Shown: one piece after another, positions 6,887 through 12,167 of the stretch | Layout: every line of letters starts with the position of its first letter | Numbering within the stretch: the stretch's first letter is position 1 | DNA from: an uncultured Acidobacteriota bacterium | GTDB lineage: Bacteria > Acidobacteriota > JAAYUB01 | Assembly (NCBI GenBank): GCA_937925645.1 | Contig: CALAMB010000454.1 | Coordinates: 1 to 12,167, forward strand | Length of the DNA: 12,167 bases | Direction of reading: 5' to 3' | The notes under the pieces: model-generated | Told to the model about the DNA's origin: nothing | The model's database searches: none | Seen by the model: the letters and a program-made list of their open reading frames with translations, nothing else | Position numbers and translations under genes: made by a program

Positions 6887-7076
6887 GGGGCGTCTCGCTC
6901 GCGGGGATGGCCGCCGCCGCTTCCGGTTCGGCGGATGCTCCGGCGACCCGGTAGGTTCCGTCCGCCCAGCGGCCGAGGTCCAGGAGCCGGCACCGCTCGC
7001 TGCAGAACGGGCGGTACGGCGCGTCCTCCCAGGACACGGGTTTGCGGCAGGCGGGACAATGGACGGTGCGCTTCAT
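6864..7076 (-). CDS. yacG: YacG-type DNA gyrase inhibitor, zinc-binding
   Basis: A 70-residue protein with one zinc site: C7-x2-C10 and C25-x3-C29, followed by [15 protein letters not shown], the YacG signature. In E. coli YacG binds GyrB and blocks DNA binding by gyrase. The last 30 residues are Ala/Glu/Pro-rich and poorly conserved, also usual for the family. It is the first gene of a yacG-pgpA-cinA unit and overlaps pgpA by 23 nt. No Shine-Dalgarno precedes the ATG, but a promoter with an extended -10 ends only 7 bp upstream of it, which suggests a leaderless or near-leaderless message. Confidence 0.93.
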   Translation of the reverse strand: MKRTVHCPACRKPVSWEDAPYRPFCSERCRLLDLGRWADGTYRVAGASAEPEAAAAIPASETPHEPEPRS

Positions 7077-7083
7077 GGACCAG

Positions 7084-7113
7084 AGTGTAGCACCCTGGGG
7101 GCGGCCGGCTCAA
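7084..7113 (-). promoter_or_regulatory. Sigma-70-type promoter of the yacG-pgpA-cinA operon
   Basis: On the minus strand: -35 TTGAGC (7108-7113), an 18-nt spacer, then -10 TACACT (7084-7089) preceded by TGC, giving an extended -10. The expected transcription start (about 7077) is next to the yacG ATG (7076). The -35 box abuts the start of the repeat-bordered unit at 7114. Confidence 0.55.
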
Positions 7114-7162
7114 CAGTGAAGAGTTAGGAGATAGGAGATAGGAGATAGGAGATAGGAGATAG
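7114..7162 (+). repeat. GAGATAG heptamer array (copy 2, left flank of four-helix-bundle gene)
   Basis: CAGTGAA, then GAGTTAG (7121-7127), then five perfect GAGATAG units (7128-7162). The word order and unit count match copy 1 (2606-2652), including the ACAGTGA lead-in. Confidence 0.95.
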
Positions 7163-7195
7163 GGGAGAGGAGAGAGGAGAGAAGAGGGAGGAAAA
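7161..7195 (+). other. 35-nt pure purine tract
   Basis: Only A and G occur from 7161 to 7195, beginning at the end of the GAGATAG array and looking like its decayed continuation (GGGAGAGG and GAGAGAAG blocks). Such tracts can form triplex DNA or R-loops. It lies in the leader of the four-helix-bundle gene. Confidence 0.6.
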
Positions 7196-7289
7196 TCGGC
7201 GAAGAGAAATCAAAGAAAGATACGAACAGAGGTAGGGGCGGTTCGTTTATATGGATAGATGAAATAGTTGGGGAGGATAACCGGGGGAC

Positions 7290-7679
7290 ATGGAAAAACC
7301 ACACAAACGATTGCACGCATGGCGAAAGGGGATGGATTTGGTCCGTCTCGTGTATGATGCAACCCGCACGTTCCCGGTGGCTGAGCGATACGGCCTGACC
7401 GGACAGATTCGCCGAGCGACCGTCTCCGTCGTTGCCAATCTCGCCGAAGGCGCGGCGAGGCGGAATCCGCGGGAGTTTCTCCAGTTTGTCCAAATCGCCG
7501 CCGGTTCCGTCAGTGAGTTGGATACACTTCTCGAGGTTAGCACCCAAACGGGTTTAATGGATCAGAGCACGTGGGAAATGCTGGATGCTCGGTTGGCCGA
7601 AGTGGACCGCCTGCTCTTCGGCCTTCGCCGCTATCTCCAACGGCTCATTCCGACGAAACAGGGAGGAGATAAGAGATAG
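7290..7679 (+). CDS. Four-helix-bundle protein (23S rRNA IVP / Avd-like family)
   Basis: A 129-residue protein matching the family found in 23S rRNA intervening sequences and as free-standing genes, related to the Avd proteins of diversity-generating retroelements. Hallmarks: LHAWRKGMDLV at residues 8-18, ERYGLTGQIRRATVSVVANLAEG at 32-54 and EFLQFVQIAAGSVSELDTLLE at 62-82. Members are small basic helical bundles that probably bind nucleic acid; the role of stand-alone copies is not established. GGGAGG lies 13 nt and GGGGGA 1 nt before the ATG, neither well spaced. The gene uses more A/T-ending codons than its neighbours. GAGATAG arrays flank it on both sides and its final codons and TAG stop lie inside the downstream array, suggesting gene and repeats move or evolve as a unit. 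No reverse transcriptase or rRNA is nearby. Confidence 0.9.
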   Translation: MEKPHKRLHAWRKGMDLVRLVYDATRTFPVAERYGLTGQIRRATVSVVANLAEGAARRNPREFLQFVQIAAGSVSELDTLLEVSTQTGLMDQSTWEMLDARLAEVDRLLFGLRRYLQRLIPTKQGGDKR

Positions 7680-7704
7680 ATAGGAGATAGGAGATAGGAG
7701 TAGG
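7666..7704 (+). repeat. GAGATAG heptamer array (copy 3, right flank)
   Basis: Units GAGATAA, GAGATAG, a 4-bp slip, GAGATAG, GAGATAG, GAGTAGG. It has the same orientation as the left-flank array and overlaps the last 14 bases of the four-helix-bundle gene, including its stop codon (7677-7679). Confidence 0.92.
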
Positions 7705-7735
7705 GTCCCGTCGCAATCTACTCCTAACTCCTAAC
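7686..7735 (+). terminator. Hairpin made of opposed heptamer copies
   Basis: Left arm GATAGGAGATAGGAGTAG (7686-7703) pairs with CTACTCCTAACTCCTAAC (7718-7735): 16 of 18 positions match, with a 14-nt loop. The right arm consists of reverse-oriented heptamer copies, with degenerate units continuing to about 7750. It begins 7 bp after the stop codon, so it could end or protect the transcript, though no T-tract follows. Confidence 0.6.
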
Positions 7736-7761
7736 TACGAACTCCTCACTTACAAGGTGGG

Positions 7762-7795
7762 CCGGGACGGGCAGGCCAAAGCCTGCCCGTCCGGG
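7762..7795 (-). terminator. Strong hairpin after tolC
   Basis: A 15-bp stem with one mismatch and a 4-nt loop (CAAA on +, TTTG on -), with arms CCGGGACGGGCAGGC and GCCTGCCCGTCCGGG. It starts 9 nt downstream of the tolC stop codon. No clear U-tract follows on the minus strand, so termination efficiency is uncertain. Being symmetrical, it could serve both converging transcripts. Confidence 0.65.
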
Positions 7796-7804
7796 TGGTG
7801 GGGA

Positions 7805-9496
7805 TCAGCGGGTGAGAGCTACTTCGAGCTGGTTTTGGGTGAGGAGGGTGAATGTGGACTTGTTCAGTGCCACGATGGATTTCTTCAGACTGATGAGCGA
7901 GCTCAACTCGGCGGCGCGGGCGTTGGCCAGGTCGCGCTGCGTCTGCAGCACCTCGAAGTTGGTGGCCAGGCCGGCCTGGAAGCGCTTGTTCTGGCCGGTG
8001 AGTTGCTCCTCCTGGAACTGCCGGGCGATGGTGGCCGAATAGAGGCTCTTCCGGTTCACCTCGATGGTCTGGATGGCGTTCAGCACCTCGACGCGCACGC
8101 CCTGGAAGGTCTGCTTCAGGGTGGACAGGTTCTGGTCCTTGCCCAGCCGGGCGATGGCGAGCTGGGCCTTGGCGGCATCGTTGCCGAAGATGTACTGGAA
8201 GTTGACCCGCAGCGACCAGTCGGTGTAGTCGAAGCTGAAGATCTGTGAGTACACCTTGTTGAGCCGGCCGGTGAACTTGTCGCTCTCCTCGTAGAGGGGC
8301 AGGCCGTCGGGGCCGTAGACCGGGTTGCCGTTCTCGTCCAGTACGGCGACCTTCACGTTCGGGCCGGCCGCGCCGTTGGGGCCGATGGAGGCGGTGAAGT
8401 CGAGTTTCGGCTTCGTCTGGTTGTCGTAGTAGCGGATGTCGATGTCGTCCTTTTCCAGCTCCACGTTCAGTGAGCGGATCTCCGGCCGGTTCTTGTAGGC
8501 CAGTTCCACCGCCTGGTCCAGGGTGGCGACCTCGGCGGGGATCTCCGGCTTGTCCACCGGGAGCAGGAACTCGTCCCAGATGGGGTCGTTGGGGTCATTG
8601 GTGATGGCGTTCTTCAGACTGTTCTCCGCCTGGATGATGGACGCCTCGGCCGAGATCACGCGCTGGATGGCCTGGGCCACCTCGGCGCGGGTCTGGGTGA
8701 TGACGATGGGCGCCAGGGTGCCGATCTCCACGCGCTTCTGGTTGTCGCGCAACTGGATGATCGCCAGCTCGGCGCTCTGAATCTGGATCCGCTGCTGTTC
8801 GATGGCGTTGACAAGGTCCCAGTACGTGTCCTCCACCGTCTTGATGATGCCGGAGACGCGATTCTCGAAGTCAATTTCGGAGATCGCCTTGTCCTTGTCC
8901 GCCAGCTGGATGGTGCGGCGGTTGGCGTCGATGGCCCGGTTCTTCCACAGGGGCTGGACGAACTGCGCGTTCATCCGGCCGCTGTAGGTTGGGTTGTACA
9001 GGTTGGTGTTCGACGAATCACGGGAGTTCAGGAAGCCCAGGGTGGCCGTGCCGCCGGTGGGGAGGTAGCGGTTGAAGGTGAAGTTCAGGTCGTAGGCCGA
9101 ACTCTTGTACTCGGAGATGCCCAGCACCTCCTGGCGGAGGATGTCCGTGATGGGCGCTTCAGAGTTGGCGTAGGTGCCGTCGACGTTCATGGTGTAGTCG
9201 TAGACGCCGTTGGCCGCCAGCAGGCTCTCGTTCCGGACCAGCGGCTGGTACCGGTTGATCTCGATGTCGAGGTTCTTGCGCAAGGCCAGGTCGACGCAAT
9301 CGCTCAGGCGGATGTCGCGGGCCTTGCCGTCCTTGACCGCCCGTTCCAGGATGGTCGTGTACAGCATGCTGGTGTCTTCCGCGGCCGCCTCGGCCTGGGC
9401 CTCGGCCTGGGCCTGGACCGGCGGCACGTAGGCCAGCACCAGCGCGGCCACGGTGATAAAAACAAACGTCCGTTGGATAAAACCGCTTCTGCTCAT
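7805..9496 (-). CDS. TolC-family outer-membrane efflux protein
   Basis: A 563-residue outer-membrane channel of the TolC/OEP family; such trimers connect inner-membrane pumps to the outside. A signal peptide (about residues 1-30, ending near VPPVQAQA) is followed by a short Ala/Glu/Gln-rich segment. Two OEP repeats follow, one opening at DIRLSDCVDLALRKNLDIEI and the other at VATLDQAVELAYKNRPEIRS. Long coiled-coil segments are present, including VEDTYWDLVNAIEQQRIQIQ in the first half and RFQAGLATNFEVLQTQRDLA near the C-terminus. I chose the ATG at 9496 over the GTG 6 nt upstream because GAGGAG sits 5 nt before the ATG and overlaps the GTG. Its usual periplasmic adaptor and pump are not in the window; the nearest transport gene is the permease upstream on the same strand. 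Confidence 0.93.
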   Translation of the reverse strand: MSRSGFIQRTFVFITVAALVLAYVPPVQAQAEAQAEAAAEDTSMLYTTILERAVKDGKARDIRLSDCVDLALRKNLDIEINRYQPLVRNESLLAANGVYDYTMNVDGTYANSEAPITDILRQEVLGISEYKSSAYDLNFTFNRYLPTGGTATLGFLNSRDSSNTNLYNPTYSGRMNAQFVQPLWKNRAIDANRRTIQLADKDKAISEIDFENRVSGIIKTVEDTYWDLVNAIEQQRIQIQSAELAIIQLRDNQKRVEIGTLAPIVITQTRAEVAQAIQRVISAEASIIQAENSLKNAITNDPNDPIWDEFLLPVDKPEIPAEVATLDQAVELAYKNRPEIRSLNVELEKDDIDIRYYDNQTKPKLDFTASIGPNGAAGPNVKVAVLDENGNPVYGPDGLPLYEESDKFTGRLNKVYSQIFSFDYTDWSLRVNFQYIFGNDAAKAQLAIARLGKDQNLSTLKQTFQGVRVEVLNAIQTIEVNRKSLYSATIARQFQEEQLTGQNKRFQAGLATNFEVLQTQRDLANARAAELSSLISLKKSIVALNKSTFTLLTQNQLEVALTR

Positions 9497-9548
9497 ACGC
9501 ACTCCTCAGATGATGCGTGGATTCGGCACGACAGTGAATTCAATCCAC

Positions 9549-9581
9549 TATTACGTCCGGGGTTTCGGGAAAGTTTCAGGA
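9549..9581 (-). promoter_or_regulatory. Possible ECF-sigma-type promoter of tolC
   Basis: TCCTGAAACTT on the minus strand (9571-9581), containing GAAACTT, a 16-nt spacer, then GTAATA. The 11-mer is identical to one upstream of the secreted TPR gene and is followed in both cases by ATTGAA. It lies between the permease stop codon and tolC, so tolC may have its own promoter. Confidence 0.3.
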
Positions 9582-9585
9582 CTGT

Positions 9586-10446
9586 TCAAAAACCGGCGGC
9601 CAGCAGGCCGAACCCGACGGCCAGTCCGAATACCAGTTTGAACAGTTTGATTTTGATACCGTCGGCGAGGGAATAGCTCAGGAGGGGCAGCAGCCCGTGG
9701 CCGTCCTGGACGATGGAGTTGGCCACGACCACCGACAGGGGGATGGTCCCCTTGACGAAGAGGGTGATGAACACCAAATGCGGCCCCGAGAAGGGGAGGA
9801 GGCCCACGACGGCGCCCGTCAGGATCATCACCGCCGGCGATCCCTCGATGAAACGGGAGAGCGGCAGGTGGATATTCAGGACGTGCAGCGCCAGCAGCGA
9901 CCCGAACATCCAGAGAAACAGCGTCGGGATGTGCTTCAGGAACACGTGCCGGTAGGCGTGCTCGGTGAAGAAGTGCCCCCAGCGGAAGTGCTGCGCCTGG
10001 AACTCGTCGTGGTGAGGGATCTCGCACTTGGCCGCGAGCGGCAGGCGGAAGCGCCGGGCCAGCCAGTCGGCCAGCGCGCCGCCGGCCAGGGCGGCGACGA
10101 ACAGGACGCCGAGCAGCGCCGCCACGCGGCCGCGGTCGACACTCATGGTGGGGTCGCCCAGGTAGGAGATGAGCACGAACGCCTCGTCGCCGAACGTGGC
10201 CACCATCACGCTGACCAGCGCCCCGAACGTCACGATGCCGGACATGTAGAACGTCACCATGATGAAGGCGTCGTTGCAGCCGGGGACCAGCCCCAGCACC
10301 GCGCCCAGCAGGTACTGGAGCCAGCGGTTGCCGGTGATGTGGCGCTTCAGGAAGCCGCCCACGCGGAGTTCCAGCAGCTCCACCACCAGCATGAACACGA
10401 ACACCAGGAGAGTGATCTTCACGGATTCGATCAGGATATCCAGCAT
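9586..10446 (-). CDS. Putative 10-TM heavy-metal/manganese exporter-type permease
   Basis: A 286-residue polytopic membrane protein resembling the family annotated as putative 10TM heavy-metal exporter or putative manganese transporter (ArsP_2-like); the substrate is not proven. It has an internal duplication: GLVPGCNDAF at residues 52-61 with GDEAF at 86-90 in the first half, and GLLPFSGPH at 215-223 with QDGHG at 247-251 in the second. The loop between the halves holds seven histidines within residues 145-172 plus C141, a plausible metal-binding segment. A perfect extended -10 promoter and an AAGGTGAA ribosome-binding site precede the ATG. tolC follows on the same strand after 89 nt, so read-through is possible. 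Confidence 0.78.
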   Translation of the reverse strand: MLDILIESVKITLLVFVFMLVVELLELRVGGFLKRHITGNRWLQYLLGAVLGLVPGCNDAFIMVTFYMSGIVTFGALVSVMVATFGDEAFVLISYLGDPTMSVDRGRVAALLGVLFVAALAGGALADWLARRFRLPLAAKCEIPHHDEFQAQHFRWGHFFTEHAYRHVFLKHIPTLFLWMFGSLLALHVLNIHLPLSRFIEGSPAVMILTGAVVGLLPFSGPHLVFITLFVKGTIPLSVVVANSIVQDGHGLLPLLSYSLADGIKIKLFKLVFGLAVGFGLLAAGF

Positions 10447-10477
10447 CGCGGTTCACCTTCGGGCCGATGGGTGCATC

Positions 10478-10486
10478 ATTATACCA
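10478..10486 (-). promoter_or_regulatory. Extended -10 promoter of the permease gene
   Basis: The minus strand reads TGG-TATAAT, a perfect consensus extended -10. No good -35 is present at 17 nt. The predicted transcription start is about 25 nt before the ATG, leaving room for the AAGGTGAA ribosome-binding site (10452-10459). Confidence 0.65.
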
Positions 10487-10510
10487 GACGGCGTCCGGCC
10501 GCCGCACGTT

Positions 10511-10540
10511 TTTACCGGCGGTGCGACGGTGTGCTACAAT
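10511..10540 (+). promoter_or_regulatory. Sigma-70-type promoter of the HExxH-TPR gene
   Basis: -35 TTTACC (10511-10516), an 18-nt spacer, and -10 TACAAT (10535-10540) preceded by TGC (extended -10). Box spacing and the TGC extension match the yacG promoter. It is divergent from the permease promoter, with the two -10 boxes about 50 bp apart. Confidence 0.6.
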
Positions 10541-10618
10541 ACGCGCCGGCGCTTCCGATTCCGGCGCGGGCCGGCCGCGACCGGGGCGCCGGTACAGCCA
10601 CTGCGGGGGATTTTCGGC

Positions 10619-12115
10619 ATGCGACACTGCAAGACGATCTGGGGCTGGCTGCTTCTGGCGGCGCTGGGCGCCGGCGCGGCGGCCGGCCAGACCGGGGGCA
10701 ACATCGCCAACGTGGAGTTCCGCCTCGACGAGCGCGTCTTCACGGTCATGTGCGCGCTGCACGCGGCCGGCTACGACTGGGAGCTGGACAAGGAGCCGCC
10801 CGACGGCGCGCGCGCCCGCATCGTCCGCGAACTGGAGGCGGCGCCCGTCCAGACCGCCCTCCGGGAGCGGCTGCGCGACTTTTACCGCGTCCACAACGTG
10901 GAGATGGACACCTTCGCCCAGGGACCGAAGTACACGGCCTTCGCCCTGCTGCTGGGGGCGCCCCCCGAGTTCGCCCTGCGCGACCGCGGGCGACTGCCCA
11001 CCGCGGCCGTGTCCAACCTGGCCGGTTTCGAGCAGCTCCTGCGGCCGTTTTACAAGGAGGCGCGGATCCGCGACCTGTGGCTCAAATGGCAGGAGCCGCT
11101 GCGCCGGGAGCAGCTGGGCATGCACGACGCCATGAAGGACTCCATCCACGCGGCCGTCGCCTACAGCCGCGTACCGGCCCAGCTCTACCTCAACCGCCGG
11201 CTGGTGCTGATCCCCGACCTGGTGAACGCCCCGGGCATCCTCAACGCCGTGCACACCGACGGCACCTACTACATCATCGCCTCCCCGGCGCGCGACTGGG
11301 ACCGCTACCGCCGGTTTTTCGTCCACGAGTACTGCCACCTGCTCCTCGATCCGCTGCTGGCGCCGCTGGCATCGGATTACGACCTGAGCGTGACGCTGCG
11401 CCGCTGTCTCGGGACGCGACTGGTGGCGGCCGCGGTGCTCGACGCGCCGTCACGGGCGGTGGCCGAGTCGCTGATCAACGCCGTCCAGGACGCGGTCATG
11501 GCCCGGCTGGAGCCGGGCCGCCCCGCCGGGGCGTACCGGTCCGACTCCCCCTTCCTGCGCTACTTCCGCGAGCAGCTCGCCGCCTTCCCCGACTCCGGGC
11601 AGCCGCTGACGGATTTCACCACGGCGTTGCTGGCCCGTTCGTCGCCCGACGTCCTCTGCGCCCACCCCCATGACGTGCCCGCCCCGCCGGCGCCCGTTGC
11701 GCCCGCCCCGGCCGCCCCGCCCCCCGCGCCGGCGGACGAGCGCCAGGCCGCGCTGCGCGAGGCGGAGAACCTGTTGCGGGACAACCGGCCCCGGGAGGCC
11801 GAGGCGAAGCTGGCCGCGGTGCTGGCCGCCCATCCCGACGACGTGAGCGCCCTCTTCGGCATGGGCCAGGCCCGCTACGCCGGCGGGGACTGGGCCGGCG
11901 CCCTCAGCTACTACATGCGGGTGCTGGACCAGCCGGATCTCCCGGTCTGGATCCGGGGATGGAGCCTGGTCAAAAGCGGCCACAGCCTGGTCCGCCTCGA
12001 CCGGCTCGACGAAGCCCGGCGCGCCTACGCGACCGCGGCGGCGCTGACCGGCGACGACCGCGACGCCGCGGCGGCCGCCCGGCGGGCGCTGGACAGTCTG
12101 GATGACGAGAACTGA
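10619..12115 (+). CDS. Secreted HExxH metallopeptidase-like protein with C-terminal TPR region
   Basis: 498 residues from the ATG at 10619, chosen because GGGGGA lies 8 nt upstream and a signal peptide (MRHCKTIWGWLLLAALGAGA) begins there; the frame stays open further upstream but crosses the promoter. The N-terminal domain (about 24-350) contains FFVHEYCHLLLDP, with the zinc-type HExxH at H236-E237-H240. The pattern recalls DUF4932-like uncharacterised proteins (HE-x-x-H followed by a Pro after a few residues). A third metal ligand is not obvious, so activity is unproven. A Pro/Ala linker (354-372) leads to TPR-like units (375-498) such as AEAKLAAVLAAHPDDVSALF and RYAGGDWAGALSYYMRVLD. Likely exported, perhaps acting on cell-envelope proteins with the TPR part as a docking surface. 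Heptamer repeats begin 2 nt after the stop codon. Confidence 0.8.
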   Translation: MRHCKTIWGWLLLAALGAGAAAGQTGGNIANVEFRLDERVFTVMCALHAAGYDWELDKEPPDGARARIVRELEAAPVQTALRERLRDFYRVHNVEMDTFAQGPKYTAFALLLGAPPEFALRDRGRLPTAAVSNLAGFEQLLRPFYKEARIRDLWLKWQEPLRREQLGMHDAMKDSIHAAVAYSRVPAQLYLNRRLVLIPDLVNAPGILNAVHTDGTYYIIASPARDWDRYRRFFVHEYCHLLLDPLLAPLASDYDLSVTLRRCLGTRLVAAAVLDAPSRAVAESLINAVQDAVMARLEPGRPAGAYRSDSPFLRYFREQLAAFPDSGQPLTDFTTALLARSSPDVLCAHPHDVPAPPAPVAPAPAAPPPAPADERQAALREAENLLRDNRPREAEAKLAAVLAAHPDDVSALFGMGQARYAGGDWAGALSYYMRVLDQPDLPVWIRGWSLVKSGHSLVRLDRLDEARRAYATAAALTGDDRDAAAAARRALDSLDDEN

Positions 12116-12117
12116 CG

Positions 12118-12138
12118 GGTTGAGGGTTGAGGGTTGAG
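12118..12138 (+). repeat. GGTTGAG heptamer array (copy 2)
   Basis: Three perfect GGTTGAG units starting 2 nt after the stop codon of the HExxH gene. Same word and orientation as 2855-2889. Confidence 0.92.
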
Positions 12139-12141
12139 GGT

Positions 12142-12167
12142 TCGTGCTCGTGATTCGTAATCGTAAT
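12142..12167 (+). repeat. Dispersed TCGTGCTCGT-type word (copy 2) running into CGTAAT repeats
   Basis: TCGTGCTCGTGATTCG and the next 6 bases match 2664-2685 with two differences. The tail shows CGTAAT twice, suggesting another tandem array cut by the window edge. Confidence 0.75.

Noticed and set aside
5402..7090. A 562-codon + strand open frame over cinA, pgpA and yacG
   Set aside because: Antisense to three genes with clear catalytic or metal-binding motifs; no start signal of its own.
7290..7679. 23S rRNA intervening sequence
   Set aside because: No rRNA sequence lies on either side; the neighbours are yacG and tolC.
7114..7735. Diversity-generating retroelement or insertion sequence
   Set aside because: No reverse transcriptase, template/variable repeat pair or transposase is visible. 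Only the Avd-like family resemblance and flanking repeats exist, so I report a possible cassette instead.
9697..11673. A 658-codon + strand open frame, and an overlapping minus frame at 9551-11338
   Set aside because: Both run across the permease and the HExxH gene in wrong frames and give Arg/Pro/Gly-rich translations typical of GC-rich shadows.

Overview
This is a GC-rich bacterial window with about ten protein genes, one of them cut by the left edge. No rRNA, tRNA, CRISPR array, transposase or phage gene is visible. A TolC-type outer-membrane protein, several signal peptides and periplasmic multihaem cytochromes point to a Gram-negative envelope. The gene set, the very high third-position GC and the abundance of intergenic heptamer repeats fit an Acidobacteriota-like or other environmental, respiring lineage. 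That placement is inference and not proven by any gene here.

Layout: 1-2562 (+) holds a respiratory pair, the C-terminal part of an octahaem hydroxylamine-oxidoreductase (HAO)-like cytochrome followed 3 nt later by a membrane-anchored NapC/NirT-type (ImcH-like) multihaem quinol dehydrogenase. 2563-3030 is non-coding and packed with at least six different short tandem repeats, nearly all with a 7-bp period. 3031-4827 (-) holds a periplasmic TPR protein and rnc (RNase III), separated by two strong hairpins, one with a cUUCGg loop. 4828-5122 has no gene. 5123-7076 (-) is a yacG-pgpA-cinA operon with a credible, possibly leaderless promoter. 7114-7735 is a compact unit: a four-helix-bundle (23S IVP/Avd-like) gene flanked on both sides by GAGATAG arrays in the same orientation, its stop codon lying inside the downstream array, followed by an inverted array copy that folds into a hairpin. 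7805-10446 (-) holds tolC and a 10-TM heavy-metal/manganese exporter-type permease. 10619-12115 (+) is a secreted HExxH protein with a C-terminal TPR region. The window ends in further heptamer repeats of families already seen at 2664-2889.

How the genes fit together: the left pair would move electrons from membrane quinol to periplasmic nitrogen-compound (or another substrate) chemistry. The centre is housekeeping (RNA processing, phospholipid synthesis, NMN/ADP-ribose repair, gyrase control). The right side is envelope and transport. The most unusual material is non-coding: a shared vocabulary of heptamer words recurring in four intergenic positions, one of them enclosing the four-helix-bundle gene.
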